Shown one piece after another: positions 37,101 through 48,253 of a stretch of 64,000 nucleotides of DNA. Position 1 is the stretch's first letter. Each line of letters starts with the position of its first letter. Both the position numbers and the translations under genes were made by a program. The notes beneath the pieces were generated by a model. It had not been told where the DNA came from. It did no database searches and saw only the letters and a list, made by a program, of their open reading frames with translations. Origin of the DNA: Exaiptasia diaphana (taxonomy: Eukaryota; Cnidaria; Anthozoa; Actiniaria; Aiptasiidae); NCBI RefSeq assembly GCF_001417965.1, contig NW_018388036.1, positions 262,793 through 326,792 of the forward strand. The letters are read 5' to 3'.

Positions 37101-40100
37101 CCATTTATTCCAGCAAGTAATTCTAGCGTTATTACTTCTGATAAATGCTTGCCAAAGGATGGCAAAAAGAGATGGTTTTTCATTGAATGCCCAGGTAAGT
37201 TGAATTCATTTAGATATACGAACTTTGAAACAGTCGCTCAAAATGTTTTCATAAACGCCATCTGGAAATATTGTTATACCCTACATTGCATACGATAAAT
37301 TTAATGCCCTGAAACCTTCAAAGTTCGAATATCTAATGAAGCCTTCTTTGACGTCATTCCATTAACATATTGTAAGATTGAACCTTCAAAACTTAAAGAC
37401 GCAACACTGAAATGCAGGAATATTTCACCATTCAGCTCACAGAGAATCAGAAATTATTGTGCCAGGCGTCATAGGCACTTTAATTTTCGCGGGCATTAAT
37501 TAATTGAAATGAGATCTAACGAAATCGGAATTGGCATATTTCACAAACATTAAAAATCAAAATAGTATGCATTGAGTGTGAGGGCATCGGTTAAAGCGTA
37601 AAACTTTTTCGCAACTTTTTGCAAAACTATTCGCGAAAATTAAAACGAATGAGGTTACGTTTACAATATTTTCTTTCACTCGTTCCTCGATCAAAGAAAA
37701 AATTAAGTAAAGTCTTTTCCCTGGAATCAAGGAACGAGTTTATCTCCGGGTTACCAAGAAAAAGATTATAATTAAACCGCATACAACTTTTGCAATTAAA
37801 TAACCCTGATTATTTGTACAGTGTGTCAGTGCAATGGTCATAGTACATGTGATGAGTATGACAAATGCATAGCCTGCAAAGACAACACTAACGGTAAGTT
37901 CAATGTGAATAATTCCAACACCTCTCTCCGTCTGTCTGTACTTCATTCTTACATAATAGAGAGCTTAAGCATGAAGTTCGAGCCCAACTGCAAACGGCAG
38001 AAAAGATCACGTGACCTGCTTTTGGGGGTTTCACCGTTACGGTTTCAACGCGAGAGTGGGTAATTTTGAGTTTGCTCTAATCATAAAAAGTCGCTCTTTC
38101 CGATGACTACCCAAAGCACAAGGTCAGGCACGAAATTCTTAGGTCATTGGTTCAGCTCTGCCGTTAGCCGTTTGCCGTAAACGTTGTGCTTATAAACTCT
38201 CTAATTTCACCTTACCAACGGAAAGAAGACTTCCGAAGTTCGAACCATCTCTATATCTGTCTGTCCATCCATACATGTACATACATTTCAGTATTGATAG
38301 GAACACTGAACGTAAGGATCAAAAGAAGTCCACAGTTCATTGTGGATTGCAGACCTTCATAGTAAATACAAATAATTTATTTTGTTTTTCAACTTTTTTT
38401 CATTCTTCCATTATTTTTGATGATATTAATTGTAGTTTAAGTAAGTTTTTTTATTAATTCTTTCATTTTTATCGTTTAATTCCAAATATTATTATTTGTT
38501 ACCAGGATCCCACTGCCAAACCTGTGCTAAAGGTTACCACGGAAACCCTAAAAATGGTGGAAAATGCGAAAGTAAGTATGCCTAGAACAATTAACAAGAA
38601 GCTCATCTTCACTCAGAGTTTAGCACTAAGGCATGTTCAACCCGCAGCTTTGAATATTTATTTTTCGTAAAATATTTACCCCTTTATGTTCTTTAACGTT
38701 TTGTAGCTTTTCAAATGCAGATTTTGCGGGGATTAGAAGGTCTTAGGGATTTGTCATTAGAAGATTGGGACTGGGAGGGGGGGGGAGGAATTGTAAGAAA
38801 ACAAAGATCGTGTAACTAATTTGAAAAATATAGCCATTGATTATAAGGAAGAAAGCAATATTAAACATTGCCCCCCTCCCCAGCCCACCAACACCACCCT
38901 TCCTTAAAAACTCTTGCTTAAATTATATTTATTTGACAGCTTGCCAGTGCAATGAGCACGGTAATGTATGCAACTCTGAATCGGGTGTCTGTGATTGCCA
39001 AACCAAAGGAGTAACAGGAGCCAACTGCGAATTGTAAGTTGGGACGTATTCATCAAATTATCAATTTTTCATTCATTCGTTAACACCGCAAAAAAGTAGG
39101 TGAAACAACTTGCTGACGTTTCGGACGTATTATTTACGACAAAGGATTAACGTCTGAAAGTTTCACCTCCTTTTTTACGGTGTTAAATGTATCTTATTTC
39201 TTAACTGTTTCTTTTAATTAGTAACACCGACACAGCTTACACCGTTGCTGTTTAGATTGATTTCTTTTTGGTATTCATTCATCCGTTCTATTCGTTCGTT
39301 CGTTAGTTCGTCGGTCGGTCGGTCGGTCGGTCGGTNCGTCTGTCCATCCATCCATTGGTTTAACAGTTTTTGCTTTCAATATATGTAGATGTGATGATCG
39401 CAAGTATTACTATGGAAACAGCACCAATGGTGGTTTCTGCTATTGTAAGTATACTAGAAAAAAATTCATGAAAAATAGCATTACAAAACAAAATCTTTTG
39501 TGCACTGTGAATACAGTGGATTAAGAACGCCCAGGCCTGATTTTAGGAAATAAAGTGCCATTTATATAAGAACACATTCAGCCTGAAAGATGAAAGTTGT
39601 TCTTATATGGAAAAATATCAAAAATCAACGCTACTTTTCATTGCACACATAATAGTTCCACCCAATTATATACAGCCTTTTGCAAAAATTATGAGAATTG
39701 TTGAAATATCTAAATATCATAATATCAAGTGCATGATGGGTAATCCCACGCGATGCCCTTATTCCCTTGTCTTTGTAGTTTAGTTTTCTTCTTGGCGACA
39801 GACTTATCCGTAGTTCTGAACATTTTCTCGATGTCAACAATGAATTATTCTAGCAAACCCTCGTGTTCCGGACAATATATGGATATGGATATTATGATAT
39901 TTAGATATTTAGACAATTCTCATAATTTTTGCAAAAGGCTGTACAACAAAATATTAAACAAAATAAAAATATGTACTGTTGTATTGATTTTATCTATTGG
40001 TAGCCTAGTATGTTCCTTATTTTTAGAGACTTTTTTAAAGAACACTTACAGGCTGATTTCACAGATTATAACCTTTTATATATTTAAGAACCAAATCATC

Positions 40101-43100
40101 CTGAACCACCAAAATAGGTTTTCTTATACGCGGGTTTTTACTGTATTCGTTCTGATTAAAAGAATATTTCACAGTGAAAATGATTAATTGTCTGTCCTTA
40201 GCATTATTCTTATCCTTAATGACATTCTTCTTATTTTAATTCTTGTTTAATTTTCTTTCTCATTCTCATTCTCCTTGTCATTTTTAATCTTGGTGTTTAT
40301 TTTCAGACAACCTGACAAGTGGTTACATGTTCACGTTCAATGTTACCGGTTATACAGGTGTTAGCTTCTTCAATATTCCTAAAAGAGTAAGTAATTACTT
40401 GCCATAATCAGGAGCGGGTCCAGATCCGGGGGGGGGGGGAGGTGGAATCTTCTGATCCAGATATATTTTAAAAAAACTAACAATATTTTTCCGAGCGTGA
40501 ACTTTTCATGATCGAGATTCCCAAAATTGTAAGGCAATAAAAGATTATGTGCGCGTTTATTTTGATTTTTTTTTTTTATCATCGCCTCTGAAGAAGTTAG
40601 AAAGAGGAAAATTCTTTTGACTATACAATAAGAAATCTAAAGCACTGGATTCAAGTGAGGAAAAAAAGGGGGGAATGCTCACTTTTCCCCTCCCATGAAT
40701 CCCCCCCTGATAATGTCCAAAAAATGACACTTGACGTTAAATTCTTTTTCAGGACGATCGCAACGTTCAGTTTTCGGTGAAAGTCATTGGTGATGGAGCT
40801 ATGATGAACATGACTTACAAATATAGTGAGTTTTGCCAACAACCCATTATAACCTGCTGTTATATGCAACGGAACATTCAGAACTTATTAGCGTATTCTT
40901 GATACCACATTTGGTAGTAAACAGATCAATTCCAATTTACAAGCCACTGAATTTTAATTTCCTTTTTTTTCTTTTTTTTTCATATACATCTACTTGCATA
41001 AACGTTGTCATATAGAGAAATAGAATATTTGTACTTTAGTAAAATGGATAAAAAGACAAAAGAAGGCGCTCAGCCTAAGGGGCGTTACAGATTTGAAAAA
41101 AAAACTTCATGAAAGGCAAAATTTTGAAAAATCTCCACGAAAGCTTTTGTAAATTTACACAAAAAATATTACAAGCACGCGTCTGAAGTCCTAAAAAATG
41201 GTCAGCCCCTAAATGATCTTCTTTGTTTTCTAACAAATTCCTTTTACTAAATTGCAAATGTTCTATTTCGCTATGACAATGTTTTTCATTTTTCATTGAG
41301 AATTGTAGTATTGCGTGACATAGTTTCACTTTCTTTGCAGAATCTGGTCCTGAACTAGCTCTATTCAATGAAAAGTATCTCGGTAATGGCGTGAAATATG
41401 AAAACTCGTTCAAACATGATGATTTTTCGTTTGCGACGTCCGATCGTTTGACTTTCTTTGTATATGTGTATAATGTCAATGGTAATTGCATGATTGAAGT
41501 AAGTAGTCTGGTTATAAATCTATAATAATAGTAATAGACCTAATTGACTCACGCGCTGCCATGTTCTTTTCCACCCAATTCAAATCCTGTGGGAAAAGAA
41601 CTTTTGTTGCTAAGAATTCAACTGTGAAATAAAAATACTTGCTCCCTTAGGTGTGAATTGGGTGGAAACTTTTATAGCAACGTGTTATCCGATTAAGTCT
41701 ATTGTTAAAGCAGAGATTTTGTATATGGATTTTTTTATCACGATACAAATATGTCCCCAATTATATTCACATGTAGCGTCTACAAGTAGTATGCGACCGC
41801 CCACTTATATCCAGTACGTGAACCCGGATTCTAATTAGAGACAGCCTTACATATGACGCGTGAGCAGCTTATCGTGGGGTCAAAACAAACGACTTTTGCT
41901 GCTTTTGGGGACTAGTTTTTTGTCTCCCGGTGGAGCTGTATAATATTCCTATGAGCTGCAAAATGATTTTTATAACGAGATTAAAAAAAAAAAGAATCGC
42001 TTTTCATCTTTTTCAGATTTCCTTCTCACAAATATCACCGTTTAAACTTCTGCAATTCTTTTTAACCTTTTTTGGGTATGTATGATTAATGTATTTCCTA
42101 TATGATTTTTAAGATTAAAATCTGAACGCAGAATGCAAAAAGGTTCAAGGGTATTATAATGATCATTATTTATTGATGAGTAAATAATATACTCACAGCT
42201 TTTTCTACAGTAATGGTTTGACAGTTTCTTAATTTTTGTACAAAGGTGTTTCTTCTCTATCCTGGTCGTAACCTTCATTGCTTGGAAGATCCGAATTCGA
42301 TATAATCTTCATGTTATGAGAAGAGTAAGTGTGCCATTACATGAATGAATCTTACGCAATCACGTTTGCCGTTCGAAGGGAATGACAGCTGCTTTTTTTG
42401 ACAATAGACAATATGTTGTGATTACAATAGCCCAAAATCTCCGGTTTTAGGCTCAGCCTGTTTTAACAGATTAATTATTGATTGATCGATTGGTTATTGA
42501 TGGATTATTGATGGATTGATTAATTATTGATTGGTTGATTGATTGTTCGATCGATCGATCGATCGATTGATTAGCTGACTAATTGATCGATGGATTGTTT
42601 GATTATTGATTGATCGATTGATTATTGATAGATTGATTGTTTTTTAATGAATTTATTAATTGGCTGACTGACTGATTGATTGATGGAATGATTGATTCAT
42701 TGATTGGTTGATTGATGGATTGATTGGTCAATGATAGTGATTCATGATGATAATATATACGTTTTTATTATATTTTTTACAGCAACGAATTGTAGAAATG
42801 CACAAAATGGCTAAACGACCGTCGTCAACGTTAAAGCTAAGCTTTGAAAAACATAACGATACCTACATAACCAAGGTACGCCTTTACACTATATGAGAGA
42901 CCTGTGGATAGCCAGCGATTTCCAGACTCTCTCAGAATCAGCCCTTTTGTACATCAAGCAAGATGGGAAATTTCATCCTCGCAGTTTTATTATGCTAAGA
43001 TAATTACCAGATCCGTTTGTGATCACAAATTCTGTAGTTTGAAGCCCCACAGCCAGTCAGAAATCACGTACAGATCGTTTTCAAAAGAACCAAGATTTAT

Positions 43101-43451
43101 GAGTGGAAAGAACACATATCCCATCAAGCTTTGCTGTGCAAAATAGTGTTGCCGCACCTTACTTTTCCTGGTCATTCCTTTTTAGTATTTTGTATTTTTT
43201 TTTTTTTTTTTCAGTCATTCTGCAACCATGTCACTATACAGCCTTTTGCTGGGTCCAACGCGGCTGTAGGAACGTTCGTCCTGCGATTACCGTCATTACC
43301 CAACGGTTTTACCCCTATAGGCCAGTCTGGGATGTGCTTTGGTAGTGTACTCATAGATCACCGAAACCACTCGTCCAATGCCGCACATCGCTGTTACACA
43401 TTCCAGAAGCCTTCTGATAAGCGCAGTCGAAGGACAACTCAGTGTATCTGA
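25107..43451 (+). CDS. Attractin (ATRN/ATRNL1) orthologue, 28 exons, complete
   Basis: Type I membrane glycoprotein, 1147 aa. Exons: 25107-25270, 27097-27183, 27281-27394, 27993-28130, 28745-28929, 29490-29552, 29667-29772, 31619-31712, 31819-32047, 32395-32572, 33329-33489, 33901-33985, 34362-34426, 34935-35200, 36062-36116, 36568-36741, 36982-37194, 37822-37893, 38506-38571, 38940-39033, 39389-39444, 40307-40386, 40753-40825, 41341-41498, 42017-42075, 42246-42324, 42783-42875, 43215-43451. Order: signal peptide (1-24), EGF, CUB (about 55-168), two EGF (CNNHGQC), kelch repeats (about 235-556; VFGGNAHNDT is attractin-like), PSI domains (SFPYGQCHEW; LPGCGWCDD), laminin-EGF (CQCNGHSTCD), conserved ectodomain, TM (LVVTFIAW), and a tail with RIVEMHKMAKRP and LPNGFTPIGQSG. 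Vertebrate attractins carry a C-type lectin between PSI domains; none is seen here. Human attractin is about 1430 aa. Its vertebrate roles (melanocortin signalling, E3-linked receptor turnover) may not apply. Confidence 0.95.
29309..29453. mobile_element. MITE, 145 bp, TA target site (copy A)
   Basis: Terminal inverted repeats GAGTACAAACA...TGTTTGTACTC are flanked by TA on both sides. The interior matches copy B at 52253-52394 in opposite orientation, including TATTTAG and ACTATTTTGTAGTA blocks. It lies in attractin intron 5 and is non-coding. Confidence 0.8.
30545..30625 (-). other. tRNA-like stretch (A-box and B-box), probable SINE head or tRNA fossil
   Basis: On the minus strand, TGGCGTAATGG fits an RNA polymerase III A-box and GGATCGAGTCG fits a B-box at tRNA-like spacing. 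A closed acceptor stem is not evident, so it is not called a functional tRNA. Confidence 0.4.
30897..31026. repeat. Long near-perfect palindrome, about 63-bp arms
   Basis: Arms 30897-30959 and 30964-31026 pair through GGACTTGACGGG, TTTCAAAGTCC and ATTAGTTCCAGTCCGAGGC with a 4-base centre. A few mismatches exist. It sits inside the 1.35-kb element and may be a separate foldback element inserted there. Confidence 0.85.
32887..33130. repeat. Hairpin-containing interspersed repeat in attractin intron 10
   Basis: Imperfect arms (ATCTTCTAGTATCC on one side, ACACCAGAAGAT on the other, about 32887-32972) form a hairpin. The downstream part, GTCGTCAGCCAATCAGAG, is shared with 2.1 kb. Confidence 0.5.
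33631..33761. mobile_element. MITE, 131 bp (CAATAGACCTAAT family, copy 1)
   Basis: Terminal inverted repeats CAATAGACCTAATCGGCTAA and TTAGCCAATTAGGTCTATTG. Interior blocks TTTCACAGTTGAATT and GAATTGGGTGG recur in the copy at 41532-41704. It lies in attractin intron 11. Confidence 0.8.
34444..34545. mobile_element. 72-bp retroelement scrap with 15-bp target-site duplication
   Basis: The direct repeat ATGTATACTAACTTA (34444-34458 and 34531-34545) is identical and flanks a 72-bp insert (34459-34530) in attractin intron 13. The insert consists mostly of a hammerhead ribozyme core. A long exact duplication indicates target-primed or similar integration, fitting a strongly truncated Penelope-like or other ribozyme-bearing retroelement. 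Confidence 0.75.
34463..34501 (+). ncRNA. Hammerhead ribozyme motif (minimal type I)
   Basis: The core is complete: CTGATGA (34467-34473); stem II GTGC/GCAC with loop GTA; GAAA (34485-34488); very short stem III A-C-U with A-G-U around loop CGG; then N at 34497 as the expected cleavage residue. Stem I pairs CTGT (34463-34466) with ACAG (34498-34501). Minimal type I hammerheads with tiny stem III are known from Penelope-like elements. The ambiguous base at the cleavage position prevents judging activity. Confidence 0.75.
35200..35279. mobile_element. 64-bp palindromic MITE with 8-bp duplication of a splice donor
   Basis: GGTATACA occurs at 35200-35207 and 35272-35279 around a 64-bp insert whose arms are AACCTCGTTCCCAGGGCCTT and AAGGCCCTTGGAACGAGGTT. 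The left duplication contains the last base of attractin exon 14 and its GT donor, so the insertion produced a second identical donor at 35273. An 8-bp duplication is typical of hAT-like transposition. Confidence 0.8.
35423..35800. repeat. Tandem repeat (124-bp period) with a pogo-like transposon end
   Basis: Units built from short segments such as ACCTCTATTAAGCGGTC recur with a 124-bp period (AATTACTCTAAACG at 35501 and 35625), about 2.5-3 copies. The left edge TA-CAGTCAAGCCTCCTTAAG resembles terminal repeats of pogo/Tigger-type elements. No right end was found. Located in attractin intron 14. Confidence 0.6.
36388..36532. mobile_element. MITE, about 145 bp (GCAATGCATTGT family, copy 1)
   Basis: Inverted arms TTGAAGCTTTTGCGTC and GACGTAAAAGCTTTGAA, with GCAATGCATTGTAGGATA and TCCCACAATGCATTGC inside. 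A related copy is at about 50635-50780. It ends 35 bases before attractin exon 16. Confidence 0.7.
37959..38201. mobile_element. MITE, 243 bp, TA target site
   Basis: Arms GAGAGCTTAAGCAT and GTGCTTATAAACTCTC are flanked by TA. Subterminal GCAAACGGCAGAA and CTGCCGTTAGCCGTTTGC are inverted. The left arm matches the fragment in the HECT intron at 1012-1072. Located in attractin intron 18. Confidence 0.75.
39297..39342. repeat. Microsatellite (CGTT/CGGT)n
   Basis: TCGTTCGTTCG followed by six or so GGTC units, with one ambiguous base at 39336. In attractin intron 20. Confidence 0.85.
40408..40445. repeat. Possible hAT-type terminal repeat fragment
   Basis: CAGGAGCGGGTCCAGATC followed by a G run resembles the end of the element at 61451-61794. 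No convincing partner end was found. Confidence 0.3.
41532..41704. mobile_element. MITE, 173 bp (CAATAGACCTAAT family, copy 2)
   Basis: TAATAGACCTAATTGACTC at the left and CCGATTAAGTCTATTG at the right are inverted; the interior matches the copy at 33631-33761. In attractin intron 24. Confidence 0.75.
42466..42735. repeat. Degenerate (GATT)n / (GATC)n microsatellite
   Basis: Long run of GATT, GATG and GATC tetranucleotide variants in attractin intron 26. Confidence 0.85.
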
Positions 43452-45289
43452 TGACGTAGTGTTGTCGTACCCAGGCCCCCATTACTACCCTACAATTAGG
43501 AGTGATGAGAGTCTGGGTGCGAGTATAAATTTTATATAAAATAATGAATTGCTTTAATACTAGCGCTATTTTATAATATTGCCATAAAAGGGTTGTACTA
43601 CCCAAAGAGTAAATATTTGTTCGCGGGTTACCTTTGGTCAGTAAGACGCAAAAAGACGGAAACTGGTACTTACTCATCCTCGTACCCAAATCCTTCTCGC
43701 TCCACATCCGAGGCTCTGGGAAACCTAATTCTGGGTACAAGGATGGGTACTTACTGTTTAAGATTCTTTTTTAGATGCACAGGAAACCAACTCTTAAAGT
43801 GAAAGTCGCGTAAAGTGGTATTACCTGTTAACCTGCGTGCAGCCTGCGACCCAGCGACGACTTCGGTGTTCCTTGTACCGAGGTATATGTACTTCACTTT
43901 TATTGGCTTTTGAGTTTTAAATTCTAACGAGTACGTTCATTGTCTAAATCAAACAACAGTTAGTTCGGCTGCACGCAGGCTAGCACCTAAACTACTGCGA
44001 GTTTTCCTATTTTTTTAATTGATAGTATAACACTTAATTCCACTGTAAATATATCACTATTATCAATAAGGATTTGCTATGCATCAATCAAGTGAAACCA
44101 CGAGTCTGCAACCCCCGGGGAAGTCCGGGATTCAGCACATAACAGGGGATTTGACACTGTTTTAACAGTGCAATCAATGGAAAGGCAGGGAAAATAATAT
44201 CAAAATCTAAGAAAATGATCATTTAAGCGGCTAACACTGTTTAAATGTTAGTCCCACTGGTATTACTGTGAAGTTTGAAGGACGTGGTTTAAGTCTTGGC
44301 TGATGCATTAGTATATGCTCGGTAGGGAAAGTATATGCTCACGGAAGGGGGGAGGGGGGGGGTGATTATGGGGTAAACGTACCGGGGATACTCGTCAGAA
44401 ATTAAAAAAAATCCTTTTAAACGATCCCGGAAGTCTTGAAAAAAGGGCGTGGCTGACTGATTTCTAACCCCTAAGAGATTGCACAACAAATATTGTTAAA
44501 TTAAATCCCCCTGGAGTATATCTTGTCTAAAGAATGATATCGTATAACGTTTTTTTATAATGAGTAGATGAATATTAATACTGCGTTTTACAGACTCTAT
44601 ATGAATTCCAAAAACATTTCAAGTCATTTTTATGGTAAAAAACATATATATTAGCAGCAGAGGATCATTTTATTTAAATTTATGTCATTCTAATCAAAAA
44701 GCTCTGTCTTGAGCAAAAAGCCAATCGAGAAACCTTGCAAATAACTGAAAATTAGGTAGACAAAACCACATTTTATAATTGGTGCTAAAACGTTGTTCAA
44801 GCAATTATGTCCTCGCCCAAATTTCAATTACATGTCATTACACTCATTATGGAAATGCGTTACGTGAAGTCGCTCTTTTATGTAATTTTTATATTTCGAT
44901 ACTAGGATTAACTACAATAAAAAATTAGTCATATCGAGACTACTTTGTCTCTTAATCGCTTTTTTATAAATAGCATTTTTCTAGAATTCTGAAGTTGTAC
45001 AAATATAATTCTTGGATGTTATGGTTTCATTGGGAATTTGGTTAAATATGCGCTTATATGTTTCACATGTTGTAACTGATATTTAAAATACACAATTATG
45101 TAAATAAATTGACTTAAGAAATGAAACAGAAAGTATTTAGATTGACAGTCACTTTGATGATTTTTCAGTCACGGGTTTACTGACTTCTCTCGACTACTGA
45201 TTACCCATGAGGTAAATCGGTAAATCTCAGAAACCCCTAATACATAACAGTCAACAACTTATGACTGACCTTCCAAGGGATGCCATTAA
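43452..45289. other. Spacer between attractin and the TMC gene
   Basis: Should hold the attractin 3'UTR. A small inverted pair (CCTCGTACCCA / TGGGTACAAGG, about 43678-43745), a short G-rich run near 44350 and AT-rich sequence are present; no gene was recognised. Confidence 0.4.
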
Positions 45290-45706
45290 TACCCTGCGAA
45301 CCGGAAGTGTTATACCTTACCTCAGTAAAACATTCCACAAGGGGCCCAAGGCTCAACAGTTGTGTTGCTTTCACGGCGGTGTCAAAGTATTAATTTCGTG
45401 GTTCGCGGTTCGAGCCCTCATGAAGCCGTAAATTTTTTCTACTTCATTTCTTGAGACTTTTCAAGACTTTCTCTTTCTTTTCTTTTTTCTTTGATAAGTA
45501 TAAACAGTTTTATAAGAAGATTGATTTTTAAAGCCATTTTTATATTTTTTACCCCTCGTAAATAATCGAACCGCGAACCACGCAATTAATACTTGGTAAC
45601 TTGACAACGCCGTGAAAGCAACACAACTGTTGAGCCTGGGCCCCCTGTGAACATTCGTGAATTTTTTTACTGATGTATAAGGCAATAACTCTCTCTTCGC
45701 AGGGTA
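45290..45706. mobile_element. Foldback MITE, 413 bp with about 140-bp arms, TA target site
   Basis: The element (45292-45704) starts CCCTGCGAA and ends TTCGCAGGG, flanked by TA. The arms pair through CTCAACAGTTGTGTTGC / GCAACACAACTGTTGAG and GTGGTTCGCGGTTCGA / TCGAACCGCGAACCAC. It lies 196 bases upstream of the TMC start codon, probably in its promoter or 5'UTR. Confidence 0.85.
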
Positions 45707-45901
45707 GGATGTGACATGAATTGATAGCTTCAATCAGTTCATGAATAGCGGAATGTAAATATTGATATAATAGCATGATATTTTCTTGTTGATTTTTGTA
45801 CTAAGTCATAGAAAGAGCCGCAAAATCTGTCTGTACGCGTACGGGACATTCGTGTTTATTCAATTAGATTTATTTACATGTAATAATTAACTTTTAATGT
45901 A

Positions 45902-48253
45902 ATGACATCATCACCCCAAAAACAACTGGAAAGTGCTACAGAATCTGTCCAAGTGAATCTCTCGAGTTCTTTGGTCGCTATGGACGTCGTTCATATTGAA
46001 ATGGCTCAACTCGATACAATAGAAGAAGATGACCTTCCCCCTGAGCTCCCACCGAAAGCTTCATCGCTCATGAAGGAACTGCCAAGTCGAATGGCGCGGC
46101 GAGCAACACTGGCTAACACTCGTCGAACAAGCGCCGCCGTACCATCTCACTCAGGCGCTCTTCATAGACGAGTTGCTTTCAAGCTCAAAAGCCGTGCCAT
46201 TAGAAGAATTGAGCAAATCGACAATGTCGACGGAGGATTTGATGTACACCATCCTGACTACGACGAAGAGGATGATCAAACATTTCGGCCTTATTTGTAT
46301 GAATCGATTGACTTCAAAGCCGTGCCATTACCCATGTCAAAACGTAGAATGTTTCGCGACTCTTTGAAACTCAAAGGAATAGCTGATATTTCTCGCTTCA
46401 AAAAAGCTTTGAATCTCATGCATACGACGGGAAAGCGTTGCCATTCAGGCCTTAAAGATATGCTTAAGAATTGGGAACTATGGAGAAGCGATTTAAAGGA
46501 GGTTGAAGGGCAATTTGGTAGTGGAGTGGTGTCGTATTTCAGCTTTCTTCGCTGGCTTGTCTTTCTGAATTTATTAATATTCTTATTGGAGTATGGCTTC
46601 GTAGTATTGCCGACAGTGATTATATGCAATGGCCAATTATCTGCTAACAACGTAAGCGGCTGCGGTTACGTATTAAGTCCAATTGACGTAAACGCTAACG
46701 TGACCAACGATAACACTAACATACTTTATGATGTACTAAACTTTTTTACAGGGGAGGGGTGGATGAGGGATACTTTGATGTTCTATGGTAACTACCCCCC
46801 TAAGAAGCTTGTCTCTGTGGAAGGTGTACGTTATAATTTACCATTGGCATATCTGTTATCCGGGGGGGCGTATTTCATCTTCAGTTTCTTCTTCATGATT
46901 TCCAACCTGATGAGTAATTTAAAGGAGAGCTACATAGAAAGTGACGGCATCTTTTCATCTTCTGCTAATAAGGTATTTGCTGCTTGGGATTATTGTATTT
47001 CGGATGACAATTCAGCAGAGCACAAACACGACGTCTTTGTACAAGAAGTCAACTCTGACATCGCTGAGCAAGAACGGCAAATAAGAATCAAGAACCGTAC
47101 TTATAAAGAAAAGATAATTCTCTACACAATAAGGACTGTCATCAACCTCTTTATTGTCCCAACCGTCTGGACGTCGACATTTGTTCTCATTTTTCAAGCA
47201 ATTTTGTCTGAAAATAATTCCAAATCCACTACGAAAAGCGCTTCGAAGGTTCAACAATTAATCAATCGATACGGATACGACTTACTCATCGCACTCGCAA
47301 TCACAGTCCCGAACTTGATACTTCCTCTATTCTTTGAGTTTCTGTCTATCTTTGAGGACTGGGGACGAGATATAGAGCTCGCCCTAAATCTGTGGCGACG
47401 AGTGTTTGTCAAGCTTCCACCTCTCGCACTATTAATGTTCATGCAATTCAAGAAATTCAAAGATGAAATCGACGACTTTGTTGAGGATGGCAGCCAATCA
47501 GCTTGTTCCACGTGCTGGGAGAATGACGTATCAGCGCAGATGTACATGTTAATCTGGGTTGACTTCATTGTGGTTGTCGTGACAACACTGGGTCTGGAGT
47601 CTCTTCGTAAATTCCTCTTCCAACGATGTCGATGTTTTAGAAAGATAGGTATGCAGCAGTTTGATATACCTAGGAACGTTCTAGACCTTGTATATGGACA
47701 GTGCCTGATTCTTATAGGGACTTTCTTCAGTCCCCTGGTCCCCACGCTAGCCGTTATTAAGCTGGTTATTTTGTTCTACGTAAAGAAAGTTAGTTTGATG
47801 CACAATAACACACTTCCAGATCGTCCATACCAAAGCGCCAAGTCGAACTTTACATTCACGCTTCTCTTGCTTCTCTCCTTCTTCATGTGCATAGCGATAG
47901 TTGGGTGGGGCATCACGAGGTTACCACCCTCCACGTGCGGTCCTTTTAGTAACAACCCATGTAACGTCGAGGGTACCATATTTGGTGAACTGTCAGACGA
48001 AGTGAACACGTGGCCAAGAGTAATCCATGATGCAGTGAGCATGATGGGAACTGCTGCTATACTCATTCCTGTTTTGATTCTCTTCGTTGTTTGTTTGTAT
48101 TATTATAGATCGGTTGCACGTGCTCACCGCGTGGTCATTCGTATGCTGAAAGAACATTTAACGTTCGAAGCCAAGCTACAGCGCTCTTTGCTTAAGAAAC
48201 TAGAATCACAGGCCACTTATGAAAAACACGATTGTGCCGATCATGGTAAATAG
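45902..48253 (+). CDS. Transmembrane channel-like (TMC) protein, intronless
   Basis: A 783-aa multi-pass plasma-membrane protein. TMC proteins act in mechanotransduction or as leak-type channels in animals; the role here is inferred. Seen: a long charged N-terminal region (1-210), about ten hydrophobic segments (around 216-242, 311-335, 408-435, 460-480, 500-515, 548-567, 605-635, 660-680 and 718-745 among them), and the TMC signature at about 538-560 (CWENDVSAQMYMLIWVDF; family form CWE..VGQE.Y.L...D). Ends with a basic C-terminus. The ATG at 45902 is the first in frame and gives a normal family length. The whole reading frame is one exon with no disabling change, unlike typical multi-exon TMC genes, which suggests retroposition or wholesale intron loss. 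Confidence 0.93.
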   Translation: MTSSPQKQLESATESVQVNLSSSLVAMDVVHIEMAQLDTIEEDDLPPELPPKASSLMKELPSRMARRATLANTRRTSAAVPSHSGALHRRVAFKLKSRAIRRIEQIDNVDGGFDVHHPDYDEEDDQTFRPYLYESIDFKAVPLPMSKRRMFRDSLKLKGIADISRFKKALNLMHTTGKRCHSGLKDMLKNWELWRSDLKEVEGQFGSGVVSYFSFLRWLVFLNLLIFLLEYGFVVLPTVIICNGQLSANNVSGCGYVLSPIDVNANVTNDNTNILYDVLNFFTGEGWMRDTLMFYGNYPPKKLVSVEGVRYNLPLAYLLSGGAYFIFSFFFMISNLMSNLKESYIESDGIFSSSANKVFAAWDYCISDDNSAEHKHDVFVQEVNSDIAEQERQIRIKNRTYKEKIILYTIRTVINLFIVPTVWTSTFVLIFQAILSENNSKSTTKSASKVQQLINRYGYDLLIALAITVPNLILPLFFEFLSIFEDWGRDIELALNLWRRVFVKLPPLALLMFMQFKKFKDEIDDFVEDGSQSACSTCWENDVSAQMYMLIWVDFIVVVVTTLGLESLRKFLFQRCRCFRKIGMQQFDIPRNVLDLVYGQCLILIGTFFSPLVPTLAVIKLVILFYVKKVSLMHNNTLPDRPYQSAKSNFTFTLLLLLSFFMCIAIVGWGITRLPPSTCGPFSNNPCNVEGTIFGELSDEVNTWPRVIHDAVSMMGTAAILIPVLILFVVCLYYYRSVARAHRVVIRMLKEHLTFEAKLQRSLLKKLESQATYEKHDCADHGK

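Noticed and set aside
43131-43451. 106-aa ORF as an independent small protein
   Set aside because: It is attractin exon 28 preceded by intron sequence; the acceptor TTTTTCAG ends at 43214.
47251-48066. Antisense ORFs of 164 and 96 aa opposite the TMC gene
   Set aside because: Shadow frames; no domain similarity and no splice context.
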